64,000 nt of DNA from the NCBI GenBank assembly GCA_038888615.1, contig JAWAID010000001.1:372001-436000 (forward strand). Direction: 5' to 3'. The notes under the pieces are model-generated. The model searched no databases and had not been told where the DNA came from. It was given only the letters and a program-made list of their open reading frames with translations. The stretch is from Candidatus Korarchaeum sp. (GTDB lineage Archaea; Korarchaeota; Korarchaeia; Korarchaeales; Korarchaeaceae). Made by a program: the position numbers and the translations under genes. Shown here piece by piece: positions 8,229-20,648 of the stretch. Position 1 is the stretch's first letter. Each line of letters starts with the position of its first letter.

Positions 8229-8940
8229 GTGGACAAATTTTTCATTAAAAATGACAAGATAATGATAATAAATGATGATTTTCTCTTAACAGAGCTAATT
8301 TCTGAGGGATTCATTTACTCAATCGTAACTCTCCTCCTTAAAAACGTGAATATTAACTACGGGACTCTCAAGGACGATGCGATGACCCGTACGAGAGTAC
8401 TCGGAGTTCACTGAGGGAGGTGGTTGAGGGAAGCATTGGGTCTTTTGAAACCCGATGAGAGGTGCCTGAAAATTTCCCCTAGATAAGAGCAAGGGGAGGG
8501 ATGATGAAGGTTTTCTGAGCATCTACGCGGATATTGCGGGTGTAGTTAGGGGAGTCGTGTGGAAGTACTTCAGCGCGATCATGGCAGAGCACTAGCGATC
8601 CTTACGTCATCGCTCCCGTGGAGGTTAATGGTCCTCTCCATAAGGAGAGGTAGAGAGAAAGATCCAAAAGCGGGATCTTCGGACATGAGTAAGGATGGAT
8701 TCATAGAGTGGACTAATGGACTCTGAAGCTTCCCCGGGGATAGCAGGAGGGTCGGTCACCCTGCAACTTCCCACTGAAATTGCCAGTGAGATGTATTGTG
8801 CTTTTCAGTCACGTTGAGGATACCATCTCAGATCCACTCTTGGGTAGCGGGACTAGGCTTCATAGCCACGCCTTAACCGATCAGAGGGGATCTGTGTGAA
8901 GATCGGTAGGAGGTACTGCGAGATCGCTAAGACGGACTGA
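8229..8940 (+). pseudogene. Decayed N4/N6 DNA methyltransferase
   Basis: Reading across three frames reveals the order of motifs of a PF01555-type (N4-cytosine or N6-adenine) DNA methyltransferase. KFFIKNDKIMIINDD and ELISEGFIYSIVT correspond to the start of the catalytic region. The next residues, where SPPY should be, read LLLKN. Then follow LGLLKPDERCLKI, GFLSIYADIAGVV, DPYVIAPVEV, SKDGFIEWTNGLWKLP, GHPATF, PLKLPVRCIVLFSHV, DTISDPLLGSGT and finally CVKIGRRYCEIAKTD. At least four frame changes and several stops separate these blocks, and the catalytic motif is lost, so the gene cannot work. Family names are from memory; the order and spacing of blocks is what is seen. Confidence 0.82.
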
Positions 8941-9019
8941 TGGAGGAGGGTAGGATTCGTCAGGGGGAATCTTTATAACACCGTAAGCTTCTTTAATGTT
9001 TCCCTTGTTCCTAGTGAGA

Positions 9020-9877
9020 TTATAGTTTACCTTTCCTTCGAGTGTACCCAGTTCTACAACCGAGTTTTATCTCACGAGCTAGCTCAGCTACCTCCGGTAA
9101 GGTCTTCGAAGGATCCCGCAGGTCCTTAGAGTATATCCTAGCGTAAGCGCTCCCAACTACTACACCATCAGCACCAGCACTCACGAAAGCCTCGGCATGC
9201 TCTCTTCTCGAGATACCGAACCCTACCATCACCGGAATATCGCTCATAGCCTTTATCTGCCTGATCATCCTAAAGGTATTCAATCCCCCCCTAAGATCAG
9301 AACCCGTGACTCCCTCGAGACTTATAAGGTAGAGGAATCCCGAGGAAGCCGTCAGTATCCTCTTGAGACGCTTTTTGGACGTAGTGGGCGCTACTTGGAG
9401 GATGAGATGAATCTCCTTCTCAGCAACTAGGTTCAAATAGGGTTCAGCTTCCTCTAAGGGGAGATCTGGTATTAGAAGTCCCTGAACACAAGCTTCTCTG
9501 ATCTTCTCTAGAAACCTTCTGAAACCCATGACGTAAGGGATGTTGAAGTAAGTAGTTAGGACCACTGGGGCATCTAGACCCCCCTCCCTCATCCTCCTTA
9601 TAGCTTCTATGCACATATCTGGAGTCACTCCTGCCTTGAGAGCTCGCTCACAGGCTGTCTGGAAGATGGGACCATCGGCTATCGGGTCAGAGAATGGGAT
9701 ACCTATCTCTAGTATATCGGCACCATTTCTCACGAGAACCTCGGCAAGCTTTATTGAGAACTCCCCGGATGGGTCTCCGTAATAGAGGTGAGCCATGTGG
9801 GCACCCTCCCCACGCCTCTCTAGCTCCTCGAACTTCTCCTCAAGCCCTCCCGTAGAAGTGCTCCAAGATCGTCTCAA
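9020..9877 (-). CDS. trpA: Tryptophan synthase alpha chain
   Basis: Cleaves indole-3-glycerol phosphate to indole for TrpB. The signature ILEIGIPFSDPIADGP contains the catalytic Glu and Asp, and the phosphate loop GFGISRREHAEAF with ADGVVVGSA is present near the C-terminus. The usual IPYLTAGDP is replaced by MAHLYYGDP. 285 residues; the only start compatible with the conserved FEELERRGEGA lies 38 bases inside trpB, so the overlap appears real. Last gene of the operon. The fifteen residues before LEEKFEEL are unlike family members. Confidence 0.96.
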   Translation of the reverse strand: MRRSWSTSTGGLEEKFEELERRGEGAHMAHLYYGDPSGEFSIKLAEVLVRNGADILEIGIPFSDPIADGPIFQTACERALKAGVTPDMCIEAIRRMREGGLDAPVVLTTYFNIPYVMGFRRFLEKIREACVQGLLIPDLPLEEAEPYLNLVAEKEIHLILQVAPTTSKKRLKRILTASSGFLYLISLEGVTGSDLRGGLNTFRMIRQIKAMSDIPVMVGFGISRREHAEAFVSAGADGVVVGSAYARIYSKDLRDPSKTLPEVAELAREIKLGCRTGYTRRKGKL

Positions 9878-11015
9878 TGTCCTTATCCCCCCTGCCGGAG
9901 TAGTTAACTACCACTAAATCATCCTTATCGAACTCCTCAGGGTTTTTCAGGAGGTAAGCTATGGCGTGGGCTGTCTCAAGTGCCGGTATAAGGCCTTCCG
10001 TCCGACACATAACCTTCACAGCCTCGAAAACATCTCTGTCGAGAGCATAGCATGGTTTCACGCGTCCAATCTCGCAAAGATAAGAGATCTCAGGACCTCT
10101 AGCTGGGTAATTCAAGCCAGCCGCCCTGGTCTTAGAGGGTCTGATTTGTCCAAAGCTATCCTGTAGGAGCATGGTTAAGCTACCATGGAGCACACCCGGG
10201 CTTCCGAGCTTGAAAACAGCAGCGCTGTTCTCAGCGCCCAGGAAATCTCCTCCTCCCTCGACAAAGTATAATCTCACATCCTTCTCCTCCAAGAAGGGTT
10301 TGAATATTCCTATAGCGTTGCTTCCCCCACTACCACAAGCTACTATAGCGTCGGGGAATCTACCTTCTCTCTCAATTATTTGGAGTTTGAGCTCCTCACC
10401 TATCACACTCTGAAAAGTCGCTACTATAGTTGGAAAGGGATGGGGGCCAACTGTCGATCCTATGAGATAGTGTGTAGTTCTAGAGCAGGAAGCCCACTCT
10501 CTTAGCGTTTCTGAGACGGCGTCCTTTAGTACACCAGCCCCTGCCCTCACAGGTTTTACTTTTGCACCTAAAAGTTTCATCTTCTTAACATTAGAACTCT
10601 GGCGTTTGATATCTTTGACTCCCATGAATATCTCAGTCCTCAGACCTAGAATATTCCCAGCCATTGCCGTAGCTAGCCCATGCTGACCAGCTGCCGTCTC
10701 AGTTATCAAGCGTCTCTTCCCCATCTTCTTAGCTAGTAATGCCTGTCCAATTGCGTTGTTCAGCTTATGAGATCCACCACAAAGAAGATCCTCCCTCTTA
10801 AGGTATACCTTGAACCCTACGTACCTACTAAGGTTCCTAGCGTAGTAGAGTGGTGTTGGTCTACCTCCATAATCTCTTAAAAGTCCTTGGAACTCTTTTT
10901 GAAACTCTTCAGATGGATAAATTCTCTCAAAAGCCTCCTCAAGTTCTAGAAGCGCATGCATTAGAACTTCACTTACGTACATTCCGCCATACCTGCCGAA
11001 CTTCCCCCTCTTCAA
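9840..11015 (-). CDS. trpB: Tryptophan synthase beta chain (TrpB1 type)
   Basis: PLP enzyme joining indole and serine to make tryptophan. The PLP lysine lies in GGSHKLNNA (usually TGAHKINNA), the catalytic Glu in TETAAGQHG, and the phosphate cup in CGSGGSNAIG; the C-terminal NYSGRGDKD is typical. 391 residues and the presence of trpA next door indicate the TrpB1 form that complexes with TrpA. Starts at TTG after GGTGATATC, four bases beyond the trpF stop. Confidence 0.97.
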   Translation of the reverse strand: MKRGKFGRYGGMYVSEVLMHALLELEEAFERIYPSEEFQKEFQGLLRDYGGRPTPLYYARNLSRYVGFKVYLKREDLLCGGSHKLNNAIGQALLAKKMGKRRLITETAAGQHGLATAMAGNILGLRTEIFMGVKDIKRQSSNVKKMKLLGAKVKPVRAGAGVLKDAVSETLREWASCSRTTHYLIGSTVGPHPFPTIVATFQSVIGEELKLQIIEREGRFPDAIVACGSGGSNAIGIFKPFLEEKDVRLYFVEGGGDFLGAENSAAVFKLGSPGVLHGSLTMLLQDSFGQIRPSKTRAAGLNYPARGPEISYLCEIGRVKPCYALDRDVFEAVKVMCRTEGLIPALETAHAIAYLLKNPEEFDKDDLVVVNYSGRGDKDIETILEHFYGRA

Positions 11016-11019
11016 GATA

Positions 11020-11691
11020 TCACCACGGATCAGGATACTCGTCCTCCAACAGAACCCCCTTGGCCTTCCTGATGAAAACCCTCAGCTTCTCAGGATCCTT
11101 CGATCCCGGGGATGATTCTATACCAGAGGAGACGTCTACGGCATAGGGCTTAACGTATCTCACGGCTCTTTCGACATTCTCGGGATTAAGACCCCCTGCT
11201 AGTATCAGAGGTTTTGGATAGACAGCTTCCTTTAGAATCTTACTTAAATCCCAATTGTGGACTAGCCCTGTCCCTCCATGCTTCTCAGGGTGAGGGGAGT
11301 CTGCGAGGAATCCGTTGACGAGATGGTAGGAAGAAAGAGCTTCCTCAATCACTTTAGCTGAGCTTACACCCAAAGCCTTGACTATAAAAGCTTCGGGAAC
11401 TTCTTCCTTAAACCTCTTAATATCTAAGGGGCCATGTATCTGAATGAGATCAGGTTTTAACGTGTTATAAGCTCTCGAGACTCGCTCTAAGTCATGAGAT
11501 ACAACGACTATCACACTAATCACATCATCAGGGACTAGTTTAATTAACCTAGCAGCCTCATCGAGGCTCAAGCTCCTTGGTGAAGATGGAACTTCGACCA
11601 CAAAGCCTACCATATCGGCCCCTAATCCACAAGCTGTTCTCAGATCCTCTTCACGTTTCAACCCACAGACCTTCACTTTAACTCTCCTCAT
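11020..11691 (-). CDS. trpF: Phosphoribosylanthranilate isomerase
   Basis: Amadori rearrangement step of tryptophan synthesis, a (beta/alpha)8 barrel of 223 residues. KVCGLKREEDL holds the catalytic Cys near residue 9, and DSPHPEKHGGTG and LAGGLNPENV match the family; AVDVSSGIESSPGSKD forms the phosphate site. The catalytic Asp region has no clear deviation. The ATG overlaps the trpC stop by four bases, indicating coupling. Confidence 0.96.
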   Translation of the reverse strand: MRRVKVKVCGLKREEDLRTACGLGADMVGFVVEVPSSPRSLSLDEAARLIKLVPDDVISVIVVVSHDLERVSRAYNTLKPDLIQIHGPLDIKRFKEEVPEAFIVKALGVSSAKVIEEALSSYHLVNGFLADSPHPEKHGGTGLVHNWDLSKILKEAVYPKPLILAGGLNPENVERAVRYVKPYAVDVSSGIESSPGSKDPEKLRVFIRKAKGVLLEDEYPDPW

Positions 11692-12503
11692 AAGGCCGTC
11701 ACCAGCTCCCTGACTTTACCCTCCACGTTCTCAGCTAGCATTATTGCCGAGCCCACTAGGAAAGCCTTAGCTCCGCACTTCCTGAGAAATCTTATATCTT
11801 CAGCCGATTTGATGCCGCTTTCACTGACTACGATTTTTTCCGACGGATCAACCTTACCCAAGATCTCCTTAGTCCTATTAAGATCAACTCTCAGGGTTCT
11901 CAAGTCTCTATTGTTTATACCCACTAAGTCGGCATGACTCCTCACCGCTGCTCTGAACTCCTCAGGGTCTTGAACTTCAAGCAGGACCTCCATCCCATTA
12001 GAATGAGCAAACTCTATCATGTCTTTCAGGGAGCAGCCTGTTCTAGTAAGAACAGAGTATATTAAAAGTACAGCATCAGCTCCTAGTCTTGAAGCTGCTT
12101 CTAATTGAATCCGATCTAGAATTACGTCCTTCATCAAGATCGGAATACTAACAGCTCTCTTCACATCGACTAAAGCTTTTAGAGAACCCTTAAAATGCTT
12201 GGGTTCTGTAAGAACAGATATGCCAACCGCACCACCGGACTCCATTGCTTTAGCTATTCTAACGAAATTTTCAGAATAGATCAACCTCCCTAAGGACGGA
12301 GAAGCTGGCTTTATCTCTGCTATCACCGGTGCATGTTCACACCCGATTATTGAGCTTACTAGACTTCTTCTATCATCTACACTTACTTCCGAGCTATAGT
12401 AACCGCTGCTTACTGCTTTCAGGGCATCTTGAATTAGGATGTCGAGGAAATCAGCGGTATTTTTCCTCAAGTTCCTCAAGCCTCCCGATATCACTTCCCT
12501 CAT
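11688..12503 (-). CDS. trpC: Indole-3-glycerol phosphate synthase
   Basis: Closes the indole ring. Barrel motifs are present: VIAEIKPASPSLG (normally EIKRASPS), ILMKDVILDRIQ with the catalytic Lys, LLEVQDPEEF, GINNRDLRTL and VVSESGI. The ORF begins 53 bases inside trpD. In-frame TTG codons at about 12476 and 12467, each after GGGAGG or GAGG-like runs, would shorten the protein and the overlap, so the exact start is unsettled. 271 residues as given. Confidence 0.95.
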   Translation of the reverse strand: MREVISGGLRNLRKNTADFLDILIQDALKAVSSGYYSSEVSVDDRRSLVSSIIGCEHAPVIAEIKPASPSLGRLIYSENFVRIAKAMESGGAVGISVLTEPKHFKGSLKALVDVKRAVSIPILMKDVILDRIQLEAASRLGADAVLLIYSVLTRTGCSLKDMIEFAHSNGMEVLLEVQDPEEFRAAVRSHADLVGINNRDLRTLRVDLNRTKEILGKVDPSEKIVVSESGIKSAEDIRFLRKCGAKAFLVGSAIMLAENVEGKVRELVTAL

Positions 12504-13515
12504 AAGTCCTTAAGACTTCCTTAAGCTTCTCATAAGCGCGTCCACTCTCAATGGATTCCTGAGCTAACTCGATCCCATGAGTGAACTCGTCGGATTCACC
12601 GCCCACTATGATCCCTGCTGCGGCGTTAATGACTACGAGATCTCTCCTCGGATCTCCTGCCCTCAAGCATCCGTAAAGTATTTTGAAGATAACTTCGGCA
12701 CTTTCCTGAATATTTGAACAAACTAATCTCTCTGGAGGACATCTCTTAACCCCTAAGTCCTCGGGGCTGACTTCAAATGTCCTAATCTCCCCTCCCTTAA
12801 GCCAGGATATGGATGTCTTACCGATGTTCGAGATCTCATCAAGACCATCTAGCCCATGGACCACCATGGCCTCCCTGATCCCCAGTCTCTTGAGCGCACT
12901 GGCTACCTTCTCAACCAGTCCAGCATCGCATACACCTACAACTTGAGCGTCCAATGGAGCTGGGTTCGTTAGAGGGCCTAATATGTTGAACACAGTCCTT
13001 ATGCCTATTTCTCTCCTCGGGCCAGAGGCGTTTCTCATTGCCGGGTGAAACGAAGGTGCAAACAGAAACCCTATACCTGTGCGTTCAATAGCTCTCTGAA
13101 CTACATCTTGAGGAGCCTCTAAGTTCAATCCTAGGTATTCCAGGACATCAGCGCTTCCGCTCTTACTCGTGACCGACCGATTGCAATGTTTAGCCACGGG
13201 AATACCCACTCCAGCAACTATGAAAGCTGCTGCAGTGCTCACGTTGAATGTCTTCACTTTGTCACCTCCAGTACCGCAGGTGTCTATCAGGCGGCCTCTG
13301 ACCTTAGGCGTTATCTTAAGGCAGAATTCCCTCATCACGGTAGCAAATGAAACTATTTCGTCAACAGTTTCTCCTTTAATCCTTAAAGCGGTGAGAAAAG
13401 CGGCTATCTGAGCACTGGTAGCTTCACCGGACATTACCTCTCTCATGGAAGCATAGGCCTCATCCTGAGTTAAGTCCTGCCCGCTAATTAACTTCTTAAT
13501 GGCTTCACGTATCAA
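12451..13515 (-). CDS. trpD: Anthranilate phosphoribosyltransferase
   Basis: Transfers the phosphoribosyl group of PRPP to anthranilate. The glycine-rich DTCGTGGDKVKTFN and the NRSVTSKSGSADVLE loop are diagnostic; the usual KHGNR reads KHCNR here. LAPxFHPAM and GPLTNPA are also seen. 354 residues, normal length. TTG start with GGTGATAT at proper spacing. Confidence 0.96.
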   Translation of the reverse strand: MIREAIKKLISGQDLTQDEAYASMREVMSGEATSAQIAAFLTALRIKGETVDEIVSFATVMREFCLKITPKVRGRLIDTCGTGGDKVKTFNVSTAAAFIVAGVGIPVAKHCNRSVTSKSGSADVLEYLGLNLEAPQDVVQRAIERTGIGFLFAPSFHPAMRNASGPRREIGIRTVFNILGPLTNPAPLDAQVVGVCDAGLVEKVASALKRLGIREAMVVHGLDGLDEISNIGKTSISWLKGGEIRTFEVSPEDLGVKRCPPERLVCSNIQESAEVIFKILYGCLRAGDPRRDLVVINAAAGIIVGGESDEFTHGIELAQESIESGRAYEKLKEVLRTYEGSDIGRLEELEEKYR

Positions 13516-13519
13516 AATA

Positions 13520-14101
13520 TCACCAACCGTCGAGAAAGTTCTTGATAATCATCTTCCCCTGCTCCGTCAGTACTGACTCCGGGTGGAACTGAACCCCCTC
13601 GATTGGGTAATGCAAGTGGCGGACGCCCATGATCTCACCATCATCAAGTGACACCGCGGTGACGATGAAGCAACTAGGGAGCCTCTCCTTATCTACGACA
13701 AGCGAGTGATACCTAGCAGCCAGTATCGGATTCTTTAGGCCCCTAAATAAACCTTTCCCATCATGTTCTACTAAACTAGCTTTTCCGTGCATTATCCTAC
13801 GTGCCTTTACCAAACTGCCCCCGTAGGACCAAACTATGCCCTGGTGACCTAAACACACTCCTAGTGTTGGTATCTTCTTGCTCAAGCTCCTCAAGATCTC
13901 CGCACAAGAACCAAAGTACCTGGGATCCTCAGGACTGCCCGGACCGGGGGAGATCACTATCCTATCAGGTTTGAGCTCTTGGGCCTTTCTAACGTTTATT
14001 ATATCATTCCTGTAAACTAATGGTTCAGCTCCTAGTTCTCCTAGATACTGGACTAAATTGTAGACGAAGGAATCGTAGTTATCTATGACGAGCACTCTCA
14101 A
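13520..14101 (-). CDS. trpG: Anthranilate synthase component II (glutamine amidotransferase)
   Basis: Supplies ammonia from glutamine to TrpE. The catalytic triad is visible: Cys in LGVCLGHQG and His-Glu in VQFHPES. The frame opens with a GTG at 14110 overlapping the trpE stop, but the TTG at 14101 is preceded by GGTGAGGG at the right distance and gives the canonical start MRVLVIDNYDSF, 193 residues. Either start leaves the enzyme intact. Confidence 0.94.
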   Translation of the reverse strand: MRVLVIDNYDSFVYNLVQYLGELGAEPLVYRNDIINVRKAQELKPDRIVISPGPGSPEDPRYFGSCAEILRSLSKKIPTLGVCLGHQGIVWSYGGSLVKARRIMHGKASLVEHDGKGLFRGLKNPILAARYHSLVVDKERLPSCFIVTAVSLDDGEIMGVRHLHYPIEGVQFHPESVLTEQGKMIIKNFLDGW

Positions 14102-14106
14102 AACCC

Positions 14107-15489
14107 TCACCCCCCTCTGGAGGACATCTCGAGGGCCCTTAAGACGGCTAACGCTTTTTGCTCCGTCTCAAACCACTCCATCTCGGGTACCGAATCCGCC
14201 ACCACACCAGCTCCTACCTGAACATAAGCTCGATCTCCCTGAGCAAAGAGGGTCCTTATCGCTATCGCGAAATCAGCGTTTCCGTTCTTGGAGAAGTAGC
14301 CAACCGCTCCTGCGTACGGCCCTCTTCTCACAGGCTCCAGTTCCTCTATAATCTCCATAGCCCTGACCTTAGGAGCTCCCGATACTGTCCCGGCCGGAAA
14401 AACTGCCTTCAAAGCGTCGTAGCAGTTGCAGTCTCTCTTAATACTACCAGCGACCCTAGAGACCATGTGTTGAACGTGACTGTACTTGTAGACCTTCATG
14501 AGTTCTATGACGCGAACCGTCCCGAATTCCGAGACACGACCTAGGTCATTCCTCGCTAGATCCACCAGCATTATGTGCTCAGCTCTCTCCTTAGGGTCGT
14601 TAATGAGTTCTAACTCTAGAGCTTCGTCTCTGGAGGGATCTTCCTTGACCCTGGGCCTGGTTCCTGCTATGGGATAGGTCTCCACGCTAAGCCCATCTAC
14701 CCTCACTAGCATCTCGGGGCTTGCTCCTACTATCTGTCGTTTCCCCATCTTTAGGAAGTACATGTAAGGGGATGGGTTCAACTGCCTCAGCTTCCTGTAG
14801 AAGGGGATGAGGCTTCCATCGAAATGGAGATCGTACCTTCTTGAGAGAACTACTTGGAAGACGTCTCCTGAGACTATATATTCCTTTGATCTCGATACGA
14901 TCTCTTCAAATTCCTCCTTCTTTAGATTAGATTTAGGCTCCGAACAACCTAATGCCTCAAGACTATAACCCTCTCTGACAGCTAACTCAACGTCCCTCAG
15001 CTTACTCTCGCCCGAATGGTAGTAAATGAGGTCACCTGTTTTATGGTCAAAGATGAAGCCGTCATCGTATATAGCCATCTCAAGATCCGGAAAGTGGAGG
15101 TCATCAACAGCTAACTTAGGGAGTTTCTCCCAATACCTAACACTATCGTAAGATATGTAGCCCACGGCTCCCCCGATGAACCTGAAGCGGCTCTCAGCTA
15201 CTCTTCCAACGAGACTCGGTAGGAGTTGAAGTGGGTCTTCAGAAGGTCCTGAGATATGTTTATCGTGGTAAATTATCTCAGCGATGCCGTTCTTCACCCT
15301 CACCACAGCCTTGGGCTCGAACCCGACGAAGGAGTAGTCTGCCAAACCATCAGGGCCCTCAGCGGACTCCAGAAGATAGGAGTACTCAAACCTCTCCTGC
15401 AAGATGCTGAAGAGATCTAGGGGTCTGAGGTCCCAATACAACCTAACGAATGAGAGCTCAGTAGAGCCAAACACGATCCCCCATCGCAT
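14107..15489 (-). CDS. trpE: Anthranilate synthase component I
   Basis: Makes anthranilate from chorismate. The C-terminal chorismate-binding domain shows [26 protein letters not shown] and [11 protein letters not shown]. The N-terminal region contains the LLESAEG element that in other TrpE proteins forms the tryptophan feedback site, so allosteric control by tryptophan is expected. 460 residues. First gene of the seven-gene trp operon, in the order E-G-D-C-F-B-A, which together encode the full route from chorismate to tryptophan. GGGTGAG is directly beside the ATG, and a GTG five codons in is an alternative start. Confidence 0.96.
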   Translation of the reverse strand: MRWGIVFGSTELSFVRLYWDLRPLDLFSILQERFEYSYLLESAEGPDGLADYSFVGFEPKAVVRVKNGIAEIIYHDKHISGPSEDPLQLLPSLVGRVAESRFRFIGGAVGYISYDSVRYWEKLPKLAVDDLHFPDLEMAIYDDGFIFDHKTGDLIYYHSGESKLRDVELAVREGYSLEALGCSEPKSNLKKEEFEEIVSRSKEYIVSGDVFQVVLSRRYDLHFDGSLIPFYRKLRQLNPSPYMYFLKMGKRQIVGASPEMLVRVDGLSVETYPIAGTRPRVKEDPSRDEALELELINDPKERAEHIMLVDLARNDLGRVSEFGTVRVIELMKVYKYSHVQHMVSRVAGSIKRDCNCYDALKAVFPAGTVSGAPKVRAMEIIEELEPVRRGPYAGAVGYFSKNGNADFAIAIRTLFAQGDRAYVQVGAGVVADSVPEMEWFETEQKALAVLRALEMSSRGG

Positions 15490-15522
15490 CTCACCCGATG
15501 TTAGGTGATCCTCCTTATTGGT

Positions 15523-15534
15523 TTTTTAATTAAG
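15523..15534 (-). promoter_or_regulatory. TATA-like box of the trp operon
   Basis: Minus-strand CTTAATTAAAAAA centred about 38 bases upstream of the trpE ATG, giving a leader of roughly a dozen bases. No palindromic operator or attenuator-like structure is visible between it and the gene. Confidence 0.5.
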
Positions 15535-15771
15535 ACGGACAATTGGGCTCGTATACTATGAACTTCGCACAACTGCTCAGTCTTAGGGTCACTCATAATA
15601 CTCACTCTACCCGTAAACCCCGGGTGATGAGGGAGCTGCTCAAGACTCAACTAGGCTTGGACTAAAGCAGTTCAAACATTTTTAGCGAAATCAGATTAGG
15701 CCAGTAGGGATGAGGACGATCTCCAGCCAATTAGCTAGACTCATAGGTCGAGAGAGAAATAGAAGGCAGGA

Positions 15772-15790
15772 GCGCCCAGCACAGCCGAGG
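15772..15790 (-). other. 23S rRNA processing stem, 3' strand
   Basis: Sequence beyond the 23S 3' end (minus strand CCTCGGCTGTGCTGGGCGC) is complementary to 18808-18828 before the 23S 5' end. The arms pair CAGCACAG with CTGTGCTG and GAGG with CCTC, with small internal loops, as in archaeal pre-23S stems cut by the splicing endonuclease. Confidence 0.7.
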
Positions 15791-15799
15791 ATTAGCCGG

Positions 15800-18801
<3,002 letters not shown>

Positions 18802-18807
18802 TTTAGC

Positions 18808-18828
18808 TCCTCGGACTGTGCTGAGCGC
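18808..18828 (-). other. 23S rRNA processing stem, 5' strand
   Basis: Partner of 15772-15790. Minus strand reads GCGCTCAGCACAGTCCGAGG just before the mature 23S 5' end. The internal loops near GAGG are where a bulge-helix-bulge would be expected, though I could not draw a perfect canonical one. Confidence 0.7.
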
Positions 18829-18885
18829 TCATAGGCTTAGCCTCACGCCTCAACTGACGAGGTTGCGCCTCGCCAGCCTCATCAT

Positions 18886-18916
18886 GAGTCCGGATGGTCC
18901 TATCACTGGTTGGAAT
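18886..18916 (-). other. 16S rRNA processing stem, 3' strand
   Basis: Lies in the 16S-23S spacer. Its minus-strand sequence contains ATTCCAACCA, then GTG, ATA, then GGACCATCCGGACTC, which pairs with 20433-20463 in the leader. Confidence 0.85.
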
Positions 18917-18921
18917 ATAAT

Positions 18922-20417
<1,496 letters not shown>

Positions 20418-20432
20418 CGAAGTACGGCCGCA

Positions 20433-20463
20433 ATTCCAACCATTCGTGGGACCATCCGGACTC
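20433..20463 (-). other. 16S rRNA processing stem, 5' strand, with bulge-helix-bulge
   Basis: Pairs with 18886-18916. From outside inward: a 15-bp helix (GAGTCCGGATGGTCC with its exact complement), a 3-base bulge on the 3' side (ATA), a 3-bp helix CAC/GTG, a 3-base bulge on the 5' side (GAA), then a further perfect helix TGGTTGGAAT/ATTCCAACCA. Two 3-base bulges on opposite strands around a short helix is the archaeal splicing endonuclease target used in rRNA maturation. Confidence 0.85.
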
Positions 20464-20467
20464 TCTT

Positions 20468-20492
20468 GAACGCGAGCCTTCAGCTCGCGTTC
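20468..20492 (-). other. Hairpin in the rRNA leader
   Basis: Perfect 10-bp inverted repeat GAACGCGAGC/GCTCGCGTTC with a 5-base loop, immediately upstream of the 16S processing stem. Probably a structural element of the pre-rRNA leader. Confidence 0.75.
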
Positions 20493-20522
20493 ACATAACT
20501 AACTTTACGGATTCATTCTGTA

Positions 20523-20596
20523 CCCCCAGCCGGAGAAAGGGTCCTCATGCGTCAGGCTCAGCCTTCACACTCAGACCCCCCGCCGGGTGGCTGGGG
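20523..20596 (-). other. Long structured element at the 5' end of the rRNA transcript
   Basis: Outer arms CCCCAGCC/GGCTGGGG pair across 74 bases. Inside, GGGTC pairs with GACCC, GTGTG can pair with CGCAT, and GGC-TGA-GCC closes the tip, making an extended irregular hairpin with several UGA-containing internal loops. It begins at about the predicted transcription start. I do not recognise it as a known RNA family. Confidence 0.6.
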
Positions 20597-20620
20597 CCAG
20601 GCAGAATATGCACACCGTAC

Positions 20621-20630
20621 ATATATAAAC
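20621..20630 (-). promoter_or_regulatory. TATA box of the rRNA operon
   Basis: Minus-strand GTTTATATAT, a strong archaeal box A, with TTAA just upstream. Initiation about 26 bases downstream would fall near 20598-20600. It starts only 19 bases from the argF stop codon. Confidence 0.75.
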
Positions 20631-20648
20631 TTAATGGATGGGGGGAAT

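Noticed and set aside
18870-18886. ATGATGA in the 16S-23S spacer as a box C
   Set aside because: No matching D box; sequence is better explained by the rRNA processing stem.
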